Assembly (NCBI RefSeq): GCF_019801175.1
Contig: NZ_JAHVJR010000002.1
Span: forward strand, 248,001-312,000
Reading direction: 5' to 3'
From: Vannielia litorea
Lineage (GTDB): Bacteria; Pseudomonadota; Alphaproteobacteria; Rhodobacterales; Rhodobacteraceae
Length of the DNA: 64,000 nucleotides
In this document: positions 25,096 through 33,686 of the stretch, in pieces
How positions within the stretch are numbered: the first letter of the stretch is position 1
Layout: each line of letters starts with the position of its first letter
Notes under the pieces: model-generated
What the model was told of the DNA's origin: nothing
The model's input: only the letters and a program-made list of their open reading frames with translations
The model's database searches: none
Translations under genes and position numbers: made by a program

Positions 25096-25130
25096 CTCGG
25101 CTCTCCTGATGTTTTGCGGTTCGGGTTGGG

Positions 25131-25159
25131 AAGGTAGGGTTGCGGCTTGGGCAGGTCAA
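25131..25159 (-). promoter_or_regulatory. Predicted sigma-70 promoter of trxA
   Basis: Minus-strand TTGACC (25154-25159) is 17 bases from TACCTT (25131-25136). The -35 box overlaps the stop codon of addA. The leader to the trxA ATG would be about 30 nt and contains AGGAG. Confidence 0.6.
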
Positions 25160-28100
25160 GCAGATGCGGTAGCTTTGAGCGCATTCGTCACAAGGTCGTG
25201 TGGAAGAACGTCGAGCCGCGGGATCTTCGTCCAGAGCAGTGCCGTTTGAACGTGATGGTTTGGGTAGATCTGGGTTAGTGCCGAGGCATAGGCGCCCATC
25301 TGGGCGAGCAGGCCCGAGGGGATATCTTCAATCCGTTCCGGCACCACCTGATGGGACTTGTAGTCAATGGCGGTAACTGTGCTTTCGGTGACAACGAGCC
25401 TGTCAATTATGCCCTGCATCGGTTCTCCGCCTCTCTCGGGGAGGCGGGCTGTAACGGGTACCTCAACGAACGCGTCGCCTTCGAACAACTTAATCAGTTC
25501 GGGCGCCCGCAGCACTGCCAATGTCTCTGCAATCAAATCGGGCGCAGTGCTAGGCGCAAACGCCTCCAGCAAGGCGCTGGCCCGGACTTCGCGATCGGAC
25601 GCCTCAAATCTGGGGAGGTGCTCTAGTAACAGGTGCAAAGCCGTCCCACGATCAAGCGCATCCGGGTTGCCAACACCTTCAGAGGGCAAGGTTTTCGGAC
25701 CCGGCAACCCTGACGGTGAGAGCACCTGGGGTGGCCGCGGCAGAGTTACGGGCTGGGCCAAAGCGATGTCGGGCAGAATGACCTGCGCCGCGCTCTTGTC
25801 CGTCGTTTCGGTCACGCCCTCCTCATCCGGCCGTGCGTTCTCGTAGCGCTTACCCGCTCCGAACGGGAACATGTGCGTTACGGCCCCAACCTGCTCAAGT
25901 GCGCCTTCGGTGCGACGATACCAATTTTCCTTGTCTTCCTTCGCGGTCCCCGCACCGCAAACAATCAGCCATTGCTCTGCACGGGTCATCGCAACGTACT
26001 GCAACCGCAGCCGCTCTTCTTCCTGCCGCTCCTTCAACGCGGCGAGCGGCGCCACCAGTAGCTCCGGGGTATCCGGCTTTGAGGGCTTCCAGAGCGGAGG
26101 CAGTCCCTCGAGCATCACGGCACCATCCTCGCGTGGCGGCTGGCGGTCTCCGCTTTCGGCGAGAAACACAATCGGCGCCTCCAACCCCTTGGAGCCATGC
26201 ACGGTCATCACTCTTATAGCCCGTCCGCCGCTCTCCTGACCGCGCTTGATGTCAATCTCACTAGCCTCCATCCAAGCGAGAAAGCCGGTCAGGCTCGGCG
26301 TTTCGGCCTGCTCGTAGGACAGCGCGGTTGCGAGGAGCAAATCTATCGATTCCTCGGCCTCCGCACCCAACCGCGTAATCAAGCGTGCACGGCCTTCGTG
26401 CTGGGTAAGAATGCGCTCAAGCAATTCATATGGGCGGAGAAAGCCAGCCTGATTGCGCAGGTCGCGCAAAATCATCAGCGCAGGCTCCCCTGCTTCGTAG
26501 TTCCGAAGGGCCTCCCACAGCCGGCCTTCCCGCGGCTGTGCCAAGCGGTAGATCGCGTCTTCATCCCAATCAAACAGGGGCGAGCGGAGCGCCGCAGCGA
26601 GGGACAAATCATCATCGGGCGTGTCGAGAAATGCCAGCAACGCCAGCAAGTCTTTCACCGCCATGGCATCGGCAAGGCGCACCCTGTCGGCCCCCGCCAC
26701 CTCAAGCCCCTCGGCCTTGCAGGCGCGGATCACCTCATGGAAGATCAGGCTCCGGCTCTGAACCAAAATGAGAACGTCGCCATCCGTGATACGTCGTGGC
26801 CGGAACTCACCATCGACATGGTCAAAAAGTCTCTCTTCCGCCTGCATTCGCGAAATTTCCTTTGCGATGCGCTGGGCAAGCTGCACCTGAGGGTCGTCTG
26901 CACTGACCATGTCGACGGGGTCAAACCACGGGGTTTCGTCCTCGGCCTTCTCCGGCTTGGGGATGAATGGCCAAAGATCCACCCGTCCGGGCATCTCAGA
27001 GTGGAAAGCGATGTGGTTCAAGGCACCCCCCATCGCACGCGCCTCATCAGGGAAGGCTGCGTCGACCACCCGCAGTATGGGGGCAGCTGAACGGAAGGAG
27101 TATTGCAACTCCATCCGCTGTGGCGCGGCGCCGGATGTGCCCAACCGATCGGAGAACGTGTCTGCCATACGTTCGAACCCGTCAGGATCGGCGCCCTGAA
27201 AGCCATAGATCGACTGTTTCTTGTCCCCCACGACAAAAATCGTCCGTTCCCCGGCTTCCCGGCGGCCACTGCCTGACGTGATCTCGCGGGAGATCAGATC
27301 GATCACCTCCCACTGCGCCGGGCTGGTATCTTGCGCCTCATCCACGAGGATGTGGTCAATTCCGCCATCGAGCCGGAACAGCACCCAATCGGCCACACTG
27401 TCATTGGTCAGCAAATCTCGAGTCTTGAAGATCAGATCGTCAAAATCGAGCTCGCCCCGCGCTGCTTTGGCGGCCTCGTAAGCAGGCAGAAAGGCCCCAG
27501 CGAACTGGTGCAAGGCATCAGATCGCCTTGCTAGACGGAGTTGCTTTGCGCGATCATGTGCATCGGCGGCCCGCGTCATCAGGTTTTCGAGTTGGGCCAG
27601 CAACTCAGATGGCATCGCTTCACGTGTGGCTTTCGTGGGAAAGCTCCCGATCCGTGGCTGACCCGCGGACTTTCCGGACTGACCTACAAACCGTTTGTCG
27701 AGTATCGCCAGAGTAGTAAGTTGATCTTGTGCAAGCTCCGCCAGTTCGCTGGCGGCTTTTGCATCGGTTGTGCTGCCCGCGGCGAGATAGGGCAAGACCG
27801 ACGCGACAAGGCTTCTCTCGTTTCCAAGGAAGACCTCAGGGATCAAGGTCGCTTCATCGTACCCCTCCGGAAGGCCCACTGCAGCCGAAATAGTCTCGAA
27901 ACTGCTGAGGCTTCCAAAGGCGTTCCTCTGTCCGGCCAACTTAGCGCAAAACCCTTCGACCTCGATTCCTGAGAACAGGGAGGCAAAGGTATCGAAGACA
28001 GCTGGCTCATCCTCTGCGACCTTGTCCAACGCTTCCTGCAATCGCGCCTTGGCGCTGACGTCATCGAGTTCCACAAAACCCGGGGGCACGCCTGCTTCCA

Positions 28101-28506
28101 GCGGGAACCGGCGCAGGATGGCGGAGCAGAACGAATGGATCGTTTGGATCTTCAGGCCACCTGGCGTTTCGATCGCCCGCGCAAAGAGTCGACGGGCTTT
28201 GGCAAGCCGGTTCGCATCCGACGTGTCCTCCCCGACCGTCGAAAGAGCATCGGCAAGCTCCCTGTCCGTGAGCATCGACCACTCGCCCAACCGTGAGAAC
28301 AGCCGGTTCTGCATCTCAGCGGCGGCGGCCTTGGTGAAGGTGAGGCACAGTATGTTCTGCGGCGGGACATCGCGGAGAAGAAGCCGCGCCACCCGGTCGG
28401 TCAGCACGCGCGTCTTGCCGGAGCCGGCGTTGGCCGAAAGCCACGTGGATAGCTCCGGTGTCGCGGCCTTGATCTGAGCGGCGGTGGCTTCGTTCGGCGC
28501 GGTCAT
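25156..28506 (-). CDS. addA: Double-strand break repair helicase-nuclease AddA
   Basis: AddA is the UvrD-like helicase and nuclease subunit of AddAB, which resects double-strand breaks for RecA. In 1116 residues it has Walker A ANAGSGKTRVL (25-35), motif II DHILVDEAQDTSPAQW, motif III GDKKQSIYGFQGADP, motif V VMTVHGSKGLEAPIV, and motif VI QYVAMTRAEQWLIV. The C-terminal PD-(D/E)XK nuclease core ends with VTAIDYKSHQ. It overlaps addB by 4 bases. Confidence 0.97.
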   Translation of the reverse strand: MTAPNEATAAQIKAATPELSTWLSANAGSGKTRVLTDRVARLLLRDVPPQNILCLTFTKAAAAEMQNRLFSRLGEWSMLTDRELADALSTVGEDTSDANRLAKARRLFARAIETPGGLKIQTIHSFCSAILRRFPLEAGVPPGFVELDDVSAKARLQEALDKVAEDEPAVFDTFASLFSGIEVEGFCAKLAGQRNAFGSLSSFETISAAVGLPEGYDEATLIPEVFLGNERSLVASVLPYLAAGSTTDAKAASELAELAQDQLTTLAILDKRFVGQSGKSAGQPRIGSFPTKATREAMPSELLAQLENLMTRAADAHDRAKQLRLARRSDALHQFAGAFLPAYEAAKAARGELDFDDLIFKTRDLLTNDSVADWVLFRLDGGIDHILVDEAQDTSPAQWEVIDLISREITSGSGRREAGERTIFVVGDKKQSIYGFQGADPDGFERMADTFSDRLGTSGAAPQRMELQYSFRSAAPILRVVDAAFPDEARAMGGALNHIAFHSEMPGRVDLWPFIPKPEKAEDETPWFDPVDMVSADDPQVQLAQRIAKEISRMQAEERLFDHVDGEFRPRRITDGDVLILVQSRSLIFHEVIRACKAEGLEVAGADRVRLADAMAVKDLLALLAFLDTPDDDLSLAAALRSPLFDWDEDAIYRLAQPREGRLWEALRNYEAGEPALMILRDLRNQAGFLRPYELLERILTQHEGRARLITRLGAEAEESIDLLLATALSYEQAETPSLTGFLAWMEASEIDIKRGQESGGRAIRVMTVHGSKGLEAPIVFLAESGDRQPPREDGAVMLEGLPPLWKPSKPDTPELLVAPLAALKERQEEERLRLQYVAMTRAEQWLIVCGAGTAKEDKENWYRRTEGALEQVGAVTHMFPFGAGKRYENARPDEEGVTETTDKSAAQVILPDIALAQPVTLPRPPQVLSPSGLPGPKTLPSEGVGNPDALDRGTALHLLLEHLPRFEASDREVRASALLEAFAPSTAPDLIAETLAVLRAPELIKLFEGDAFVEVPVTARLPERGGEPMQGIIDRLVVTESTVTAIDYKSHQVVPERIEDIPSGLLAQMGAYASALTQIYPNHHVQTALLWTKIPRLDVLPHDLVTNALKATASA

Positions 28507-31490
28507 TGGCCCACCAGTATCGTTTCAGGCGCGGCAGTTACGTCCCACTCCCCAAATCGCGAAAGGTGATCGTAGTCGCTTGCGTAGATCAGGAACTGCG
28601 GCGCGCGCCGTGCCGTGTACCCCTTGGAGGGGTCTTCGTAGGTTCGGATCAAGGCAGCGAGGTTTTGCAGCATCGCATCCGGGCGCCAAACGCCCTCGAT
28701 CTCCAGCGGTTCGTCCCGTGAATTGGCGGGGTTGCCGATTGAGATGTATCCCACCCGCGCGGCCCGCTTTGCGCCGAGTTGCTTGAAGCCACCTGCCTCG
28801 GCAATGGCCGCCTCCAGCAGTAGCTGCTTGTCGAAGGCTTCCACCTCCTTTTCGGACGGCGGCTTGGTCGACGTCTTGTAATCGAGCACTGCGCAACCGC
28901 CGGCTTCCAGTCGGTCAATCCGGTCGGGTTTTGCCGACACCCTAAAATCGACGCCTCGCAGTTGAACAGAGCCGATTTCCTCCACGATGATTGGCATCCC
29001 GCTCGCTTGGAGTGCTGCTTCAACCCGGACCAACGCCGGTGCGGAAGAGGCCAGACGGCCCAACCAGAGCCGCCGCGTGGCGGGCCAGGGCACGTGGGTC
29101 GCAACGACTTCTGCCGCAACCTCCATGAACGCTTCGGCAGTCCACTCCGACGGACCGGTGAAATCGAAACCGTCTTTCAGGCACTGCTCCATCACCGCAT
29201 GAAGCACCGTTCCACGCATCGCGGCATCCGGTTGCGGTGCTCTCGGGCCGAGCCTTCTCAGCTCGAGGACGTTCTTTGCATAGACCGCGTAGGGATCTCG
29301 GATCAGGGTCGATACCGCGGTTACAAAGAGCCCCTTGGGTCGCGCTTCAGCTGGAGGAGCTGGAGCGGGCCGGGGCGCAGGCAGAGCGGAGATCGGGTTT
29401 TCGGAGTGCACCGCCAAGACTGATGAGATGGCTACCAGCCGGTCTCCTCGTGCGCGCATCTCTTTGAGGCAGGTTTCGCCGATTTCACCAAGGCCCGAAA
29501 GCAGGTTCGTCAGTCGGTTCAGCCAGCGGGAAGGCACGGTTTCGGTGTCTGCGCTCTGTGCACTGCGACTGAAGATAACCTCGCGCGCGCCCATTGCCTG
29601 CTGGTAGTCATGGGCAGCAAGCCCGACGCGCCGCTCAGGCAGCAGCATCCCGGCATCGCGCCGCATCGCCCGGTTCATCCACGGATCGTGGGGCAAGGCG
29701 GCAGGCCATGTCCCTTCGTTTAACCCTGCAAGAATGGACAGATCGACTGTTCGGGTTCTCGCTTCAATCGTGCCCCAGATGGAGACCAGCGGATGTGCAA
29801 TTGGCGCTTCCCGCACCTCCCCGCCGGCGAGAACAGATCTGATGATGCCGAGATACTGCACATTATCGACCGCTCCGCCGAACGGCGCCGCCATGCGCAG
29901 CTCATCTACTGCAGCACCAGCGGCTTCCCCGGGTTTATCCGCCCAGAGTTGCCCAGACCCGCTGGAATCGGGCCCCGCGGCGATGGCTTCCGCCAAGTCG
30001 ATGTGTCGTTCAAGTCGGGCCTCCAGAGGTTCGCCACCTGTGTTGGGCAAATTCTCTAGCACGCTGCCTAGCCAACCAACCCAATCCTTCGCTTCATCCG
30101 TTGCGCTCCAGCTGCCCAACCAGTCTTGCAATACCGCCGCATCAACGCGCGGCACGCCCTTGCGCCTTGCCCAAGTTTCAAATCGTCCAACGTTTAGCAG
30201 GTGAGGGCCGCGCATGCCGGCGTTTGAAGCCGTAAGTGGGTGCTTCAGAAGCGACAGCGCGACAGCAAGGTCCAACGGGCGGCCAAACAGCGCAGCTGTC
30301 TCGATCAAAAATCGCCCTGGGGGGCTTTGGTGGAGGGGCATACCAGCAGAATCGTCCGGTACGATGCCCCAGCGGGACAGAGCAGCAGTGACCTGCCGTG
30401 CCAATGTCCGGTCGGGTGTTATGAGTGCCGTCGTCTTGTTGGCCTCAACAGCCTCCCGGATCGCGAATGCGATTGCTGCGGCTTCATGGCGTGGAGTTCG
30501 GGCTGTAATCAGCGAGAGCCCATCCGTAGCGTCTGGCAGTTCCTCGACAAGCTTCGGTCCGTCACTGAGCCATTGGTCAGTCACAGGAGCCGGCCGGAGC
30601 GACAGCGAAACCAGCCTGTTGCGCGAATGCGTGTCGGGCTTGGTATCGGTCCAAGGGGCAATGTCGTCTGGAGCGACGCCCAGGCGTTTGGCAAGCGCTG
30701 CAAAGCGAAACTGCGGATGGTCTTCTTCCGGCGCCCTGTCGGGGTTATCGCAGGACGCTGTTAAGTTGCGCCAGACCTCCTGAGGCGTGTCCCTGTCCAC
30801 CCCTGGCAACACCACCGCGCCTTGAGGTAAGCGGGCCACGGCTTCCATCAGCAGCCGCGTCGTGCCCCGTGATCCTGTGGAACCCGCCACGATAATTGGA
30901 GTCTGCGGCGGAGCAGCGTCCCACAGCGATAAAAGCGCCGACAAAGCATCTCTATTGAAAGCCGCTTGAGTGCGAAAAATGTCACTATCCTGGCCTGAAA
31001 GCAGCGAAATGACTGAAAGGCTCCGCGCCCAGTGCGCAGAGTGATCGCCAACATCTAGGTCGCCAAGTGTCGCCGGGTCTACTCCCTCGTCGTCCATCTC
31101 TTCAAGTAAGGCAGCCAGACTGTTGGCGAGGTCGAAAGCGGCGCTCTTTGGAGCGATGTCAGGCTGGAGGTCGATCAGCCGGGCCACGGCTTGCCGCAGT
31201 TGAAGGCGTAGCTGCAAGGACGAAACGGCAGGCTTCAGCCCGGTCAGGTGGAGGCCACCTGCCAGATCGGTCACCAGATGCACGCGCGGCATCAGTCGTG
31301 CTGGCCCCGCCGCGAATTGATCCAGTAGCTGTCGCTTCATCCGGGTCGTATTGACCAAAAGCGTCACACGCCCCCATGCCTCGGGCGGCGCTCCCGCAAG
31401 CCGTGCTTCAAGCCCTTCCAGCAGCGTCGCTCCAAAGTCTGCGCCGATCGGCGTGCCAAACAGGCGTGGCGTGGCTGAAGGCTCAAACAT
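28503..31490 (-). CDS. addB: Double-strand break repair protein AddB
   Basis: AddB is the second helicase-like/nuclease subunit of the alphaproteobacterial AddAB enzyme. The N-terminal helicase fold is degenerate (the P-loop region reads AGSTGSRGTTRLL). The C-terminal nuclease shows AVLDYKTST with the metal-binding D-x-K, preceded by the RGTVLHAVMEQ helix. The frame opens at 31577, but the protein is placed from the ATG at 31490 (MFEPSATPRLFGTPIG; 995 residues), which overlaps the end of murU by 8 bases. Confidence 0.95.
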   Translation of the reverse strand: MFEPSATPRLFGTPIGADFGATLLEGLEARLAGAPPEAWGRVTLLVNTTRMKRQLLDQFAAGPARLMPRVHLVTDLAGGLHLTGLKPAVSSLQLRLQLRQAVARLIDLQPDIAPKSAAFDLANSLAALLEEMDDEGVDPATLGDLDVGDHSAHWARSLSVISLLSGQDSDIFRTQAAFNRDALSALLSLWDAAPPQTPIIVAGSTGSRGTTRLLMEAVARLPQGAVVLPGVDRDTPQEVWRNLTASCDNPDRAPEEDHPQFRFAALAKRLGVAPDDIAPWTDTKPDTHSRNRLVSLSLRPAPVTDQWLSDGPKLVEELPDATDGLSLITARTPRHEAAAIAFAIREAVEANKTTALITPDRTLARQVTAALSRWGIVPDDSAGMPLHQSPPGRFLIETAALFGRPLDLAVALSLLKHPLTASNAGMRGPHLLNVGRFETWARRKGVPRVDAAVLQDWLGSWSATDEAKDWVGWLGSVLENLPNTGGEPLEARLERHIDLAEAIAAGPDSSGSGQLWADKPGEAAGAAVDELRMAAPFGGAVDNVQYLGIIRSVLAGGEVREAPIAHPLVSIWGTIEARTRTVDLSILAGLNEGTWPAALPHDPWMNRAMRRDAGMLLPERRVGLAAHDYQQAMGAREVIFSRSAQSADTETVPSRWLNRLTNLLSGLGEIGETCLKEMRARGDRLVAISSVLAVHSENPISALPAPRPAPAPPAEARPKGLFVTAVSTLIRDPYAVYAKNVLELRRLGPRAPQPDAAMRGTVLHAVMEQCLKDGFDFTGPSEWTAEAFMEVAAEVVATHVPWPATRRLWLGRLASSAPALVRVEAALQASGMPIIVEEIGSVQLRGVDFRVSAKPDRIDRLEAGGCAVLDYKTSTKPPSEKEVEAFDKQLLLEAAIAEAGGFKQLGAKRAARVGYISIGNPANSRDEPLEIEGVWRPDAMLQNLAALIRTYEDPSKGYTARRAPQFLIYASDYDHLSRFGEWDVTAAPETILVGQ

Positions 31491-32166
31491 TCCCCGCCTC
31501 CGCCAACATCTCCTCAGCCACTGCAATCCCACCAGGGTGCCCCACGTCGCACCAGCCGCCCGGATGAGCCACGCCAAACAGGCGGCCTGCAGCCTGCATC
31601 TTGTTCCACAGCAAGTTCAGTGAGAACGCTGGTTCGGAGAACTCAGAGAGCCCATCGGGTTTGATGATCTGAGCACCGGAGTAAACGTAACCGTCACCCC
31701 TAGTCAGGCGACCCTCACGGTCGAGCGAGAAGTCACCGGTCCCGGAGTAGCCGCGTGCGTTCTGCACCGGGACCAGCAGCAACAGAGCGTCCATCTCTTC
31801 CGGAAACCACGCGGCCCTCAGTGTCTCGATCGCATTGGGGCCTGTCCAAACTGCATCGGAATTGAGAGTAAAAACGGGGCCTGGGCCAAGCCGTGGCAGC
31901 GCGTTTCGCAAACCACCGCCAGTGTCCAAAATCTCGGTTTCATGCACAACATCGACATTACGACCAGCGAGATGGTCTGCAATCTGCTCCCCCAGATAGT
32001 GAGCATTCACGACCACGCGTGACACGCACTCGGTCAATTCCAATGCATGATCGAGGAGCGGCTTTCCGGCAACTTCCACGAGTGGCTTGGGCCGGGTATC
32101 CGTGAGCGGACGCATCCGCGTGCCGAAGCCCGCCGCAAAGACCATGGCGGAGTTAGGCGCACTCAT
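31483..32166 (-). CDS. murU: N-acetylmuramate-1-phosphate uridylyltransferase (MurU-like)
   Basis: MurU makes UDP-MurNAc from MurNAc-1-phosphate in the cell-wall recycling shortcut that bypasses de novo synthesis and gives intrinsic fosfomycin tolerance. The 227-residue nucleotidyltransferase has AAGFGTRMRPLTDTRPKPLVEVAGKPL and the metal-binding LNSDAVW. It is directly downstream of, and overlaps, the kinase gene amgK, which supplies its substrate; the pairing is the main reason for this assignment over a generic sugar nucleotidyltransferase. Confidence 0.9.
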   Translation of the reverse strand: MSAPNSAMVFAAGFGTRMRPLTDTRPKPLVEVAGKPLLDHALELTECVSRVVVNAHYLGEQIADHLAGRNVDVVHETEILDTGGGLRNALPRLGPGPVFTLNSDAVWTGPNAIETLRAAWFPEEMDALLLLVPVQNARGYSGTGDFSLDREGRLTRGDGYVYSGAQIIKPDGLSEFSEPAFSLNLLWNKMQAAGRLFGVAHPGGWCDVGHPGGIAVAEEMLAEAGNV

Positions 32167-33149
32167 ATTGCCACGCGACGAATTCGGTCCAATCGCTCCG
32201 CCGTCGGCTCGGGCAGTGTACCGAGCACCGCATCTTTCAGGATCGCGAGATCAGGATGATCAAGATCGCGCATCAGATTGCGCCAGACGCGGGGCATCAG
32301 ATCAAGGTATCCGGGCTTTGAAAGGACAGTGCAAAGCCGGGTGAAGACGCCGAGAATTCGCAAGTTGCGCTGGGCTCCCTGCGCTGCAAGTGCCGCCCGA
32401 AACCTGCCTTCGTCACAGCCCGTCGAGTCCACATAGCACCGAACAGCGGCCTCCTGTGCGTCTGCGCCGATGTCCCGGCGAACGTCACCAAGCAGCGAGG
32501 CGAGATCATAAGCAGGATGTCCGATGAGCGCGTCCTGAAAATCCAGCAGGCCAACACGCGCTGTGCCCGCTCGTTCAGGCAACCAGATCAAGTTCTCGGC
32601 GTGATAGTCCCTGTGAATCATCACTTGCGGCTGCGTGTCTGTTTGGAAAAGTGCTTCCTCGAGCGCAGCCGTCAACTGGAGCCAGCCTTCATGGGTTACC
32701 GGTTCTCCTGCGGCCCGAGCATAGAACTCTGCCGCTGGTCCGATCATGACCGCCATTTCCTGCGGGCCATAAAGTTGAAGGCCTTCCGGCAATGGCGCCT
32801 CGTGCAGTTTGACCAGCACCTCGGTCGCCGCAACATAAAGGTCCGTTTCAGCGGAAGGGTCATCGGCGGCAAGACGAGCGATGAGCCGGTCGCCGAGATC
32901 CTCCATCAAAACCAACCCGTAGTCCGCGTCATCCGCGAAGATCACTGGGGCGGACAGGCCTTGTGCCGCAAGATGGCGGGCGATGGCGAGAAATGCCTCA
33001 ACGTTACCTTCCGGATCCACCATCAGCACAACCCGTTCGCTCCCGCGAGTCAGCCGCTGATAACTCCGGGCGGAAGCATCGCCGGCCAGCGGAGCAGCTT
33101 CCGCGCCAGACCATCCGGTACTTGTCAGAAAATCTTCGACTGCACTCAT
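32163..33149 (-). CDS. amgK: N-acetylmuramate/N-acetylglucosamine 1-kinase (AmgK-like)
   Basis: AmgK phosphorylates the anomeric position of MurNAc and GlcNAc released by peptidoglycan turnover. The 328-residue protein has the aminoglycoside-phosphotransferase fold with catalytic loop IHRDYHAENLIWL and metal-binding LLDFQDALIGHPAYDLASLLGD. It overlaps tsaE upstream and murU downstream by 4 bases each. Older annotations call this family cell-wall phosphotransferase or COG3178. Confidence 0.9.
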   Translation of the reverse strand: MSAVEDFLTSTGWSGAEAAPLAGDASARSYQRLTRGSERVVLMVDPEGNVEAFLAIARHLAAQGLSAPVIFADDADYGLVLMEDLGDRLIARLAADDPSAETDLYVAATEVLVKLHEAPLPEGLQLYGPQEMAVMIGPAAEFYARAAGEPVTHEGWLQLTAALEEALFQTDTQPQVMIHRDYHAENLIWLPERAGTARVGLLDFQDALIGHPAYDLASLLGDVRRDIGADAQEAAVRCYVDSTGCDEGRFRAALAAQGAQRNLRILGVFTRLCTVLSKPGYLDLMPRVWRNLMRDLDHPDLAILKDAVLGTLPEPTAERLDRIRRVAI

Positions 33150-33661
33150 GCCGCCGCCTCAAGTGGCTCTGCCAGTCGCTGTGACCAGTGCTCCGGGCCA
33201 TTTACCACAAGGCTGCGTGCATTCGGCTCTTCCGCATTGGAAAACTCCAGCCAAAGCGCACCTGCGGGGGGCTCGGGCAAGCGATCCGGCCACTCGACGA
33301 GGCAGATGGCATCTTCAAAGGCCGCAGAAAGCCCGAGCTCCTCCACTTCATCCGCACTCGACAGGCGGTAAAGGTCGGCATGCCAGATTTCGCCATCCGG
33401 TAGCGGGTAAGTCTGGATCAATGTGAAGGTGGGCGAAGGCACATCCTCCACCGAACCCGCCCGCTCCATCCGCCAACGGATCAAGGCACGGGCAAAGTGG
33501 CTCTTCCCAGCACCGACAGGGCCGGACAGCAGCAGCACATCACCGGCTCCCAGCAGCGGTGCCACAACGGCTGCAAGCCGGGCGGTGTGCTCGGGAGAGG
33601 CGAGGTGCAAGGTAAGTGGGAACGAAGCAGCGCGGGTCATCGCGGCCAGACTATCCGCCAT
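33146..33661 (-). CDS. tsaE: tRNA t6A biosynthesis ATPase TsaE
   Basis: TsaE is the ATPase that resets the TsaBD complex in making N6-threonylcarbamoyl-adenosine on ANN-decoding tRNAs. The P-loop LSGPVGAGKSHFAR, switch-like SPTFTLIQTY, and HADLYRLSSADEVEELGL are characteristic. It is 171 residues from the ATG at 33661; the in-frame ATG at 33640 is an alternative, and neither has a strong ribosome site. Its partner tsaD is at 49.3-50.4 kb. It is translationally coupled to amgK. Confidence 0.93.
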   Translation of the reverse strand: MADSLAAMTRAASFPLTLHLASPEHTARLAAVVAPLLGAGDVLLLSGPVGAGKSHFARALIRWRMERAGSVEDVPSPTFTLIQTYPLPDGEIWHADLYRLSSADEVEELGLSAAFEDAICLVEWPDRLPEPPAGALWLEFSNAEEPNARSLVVNGPEHWSQRLAEPLEAAA

Positions 33662-33686
33662 TCCGCGCAGGGCAAGGCGTAAGAAA

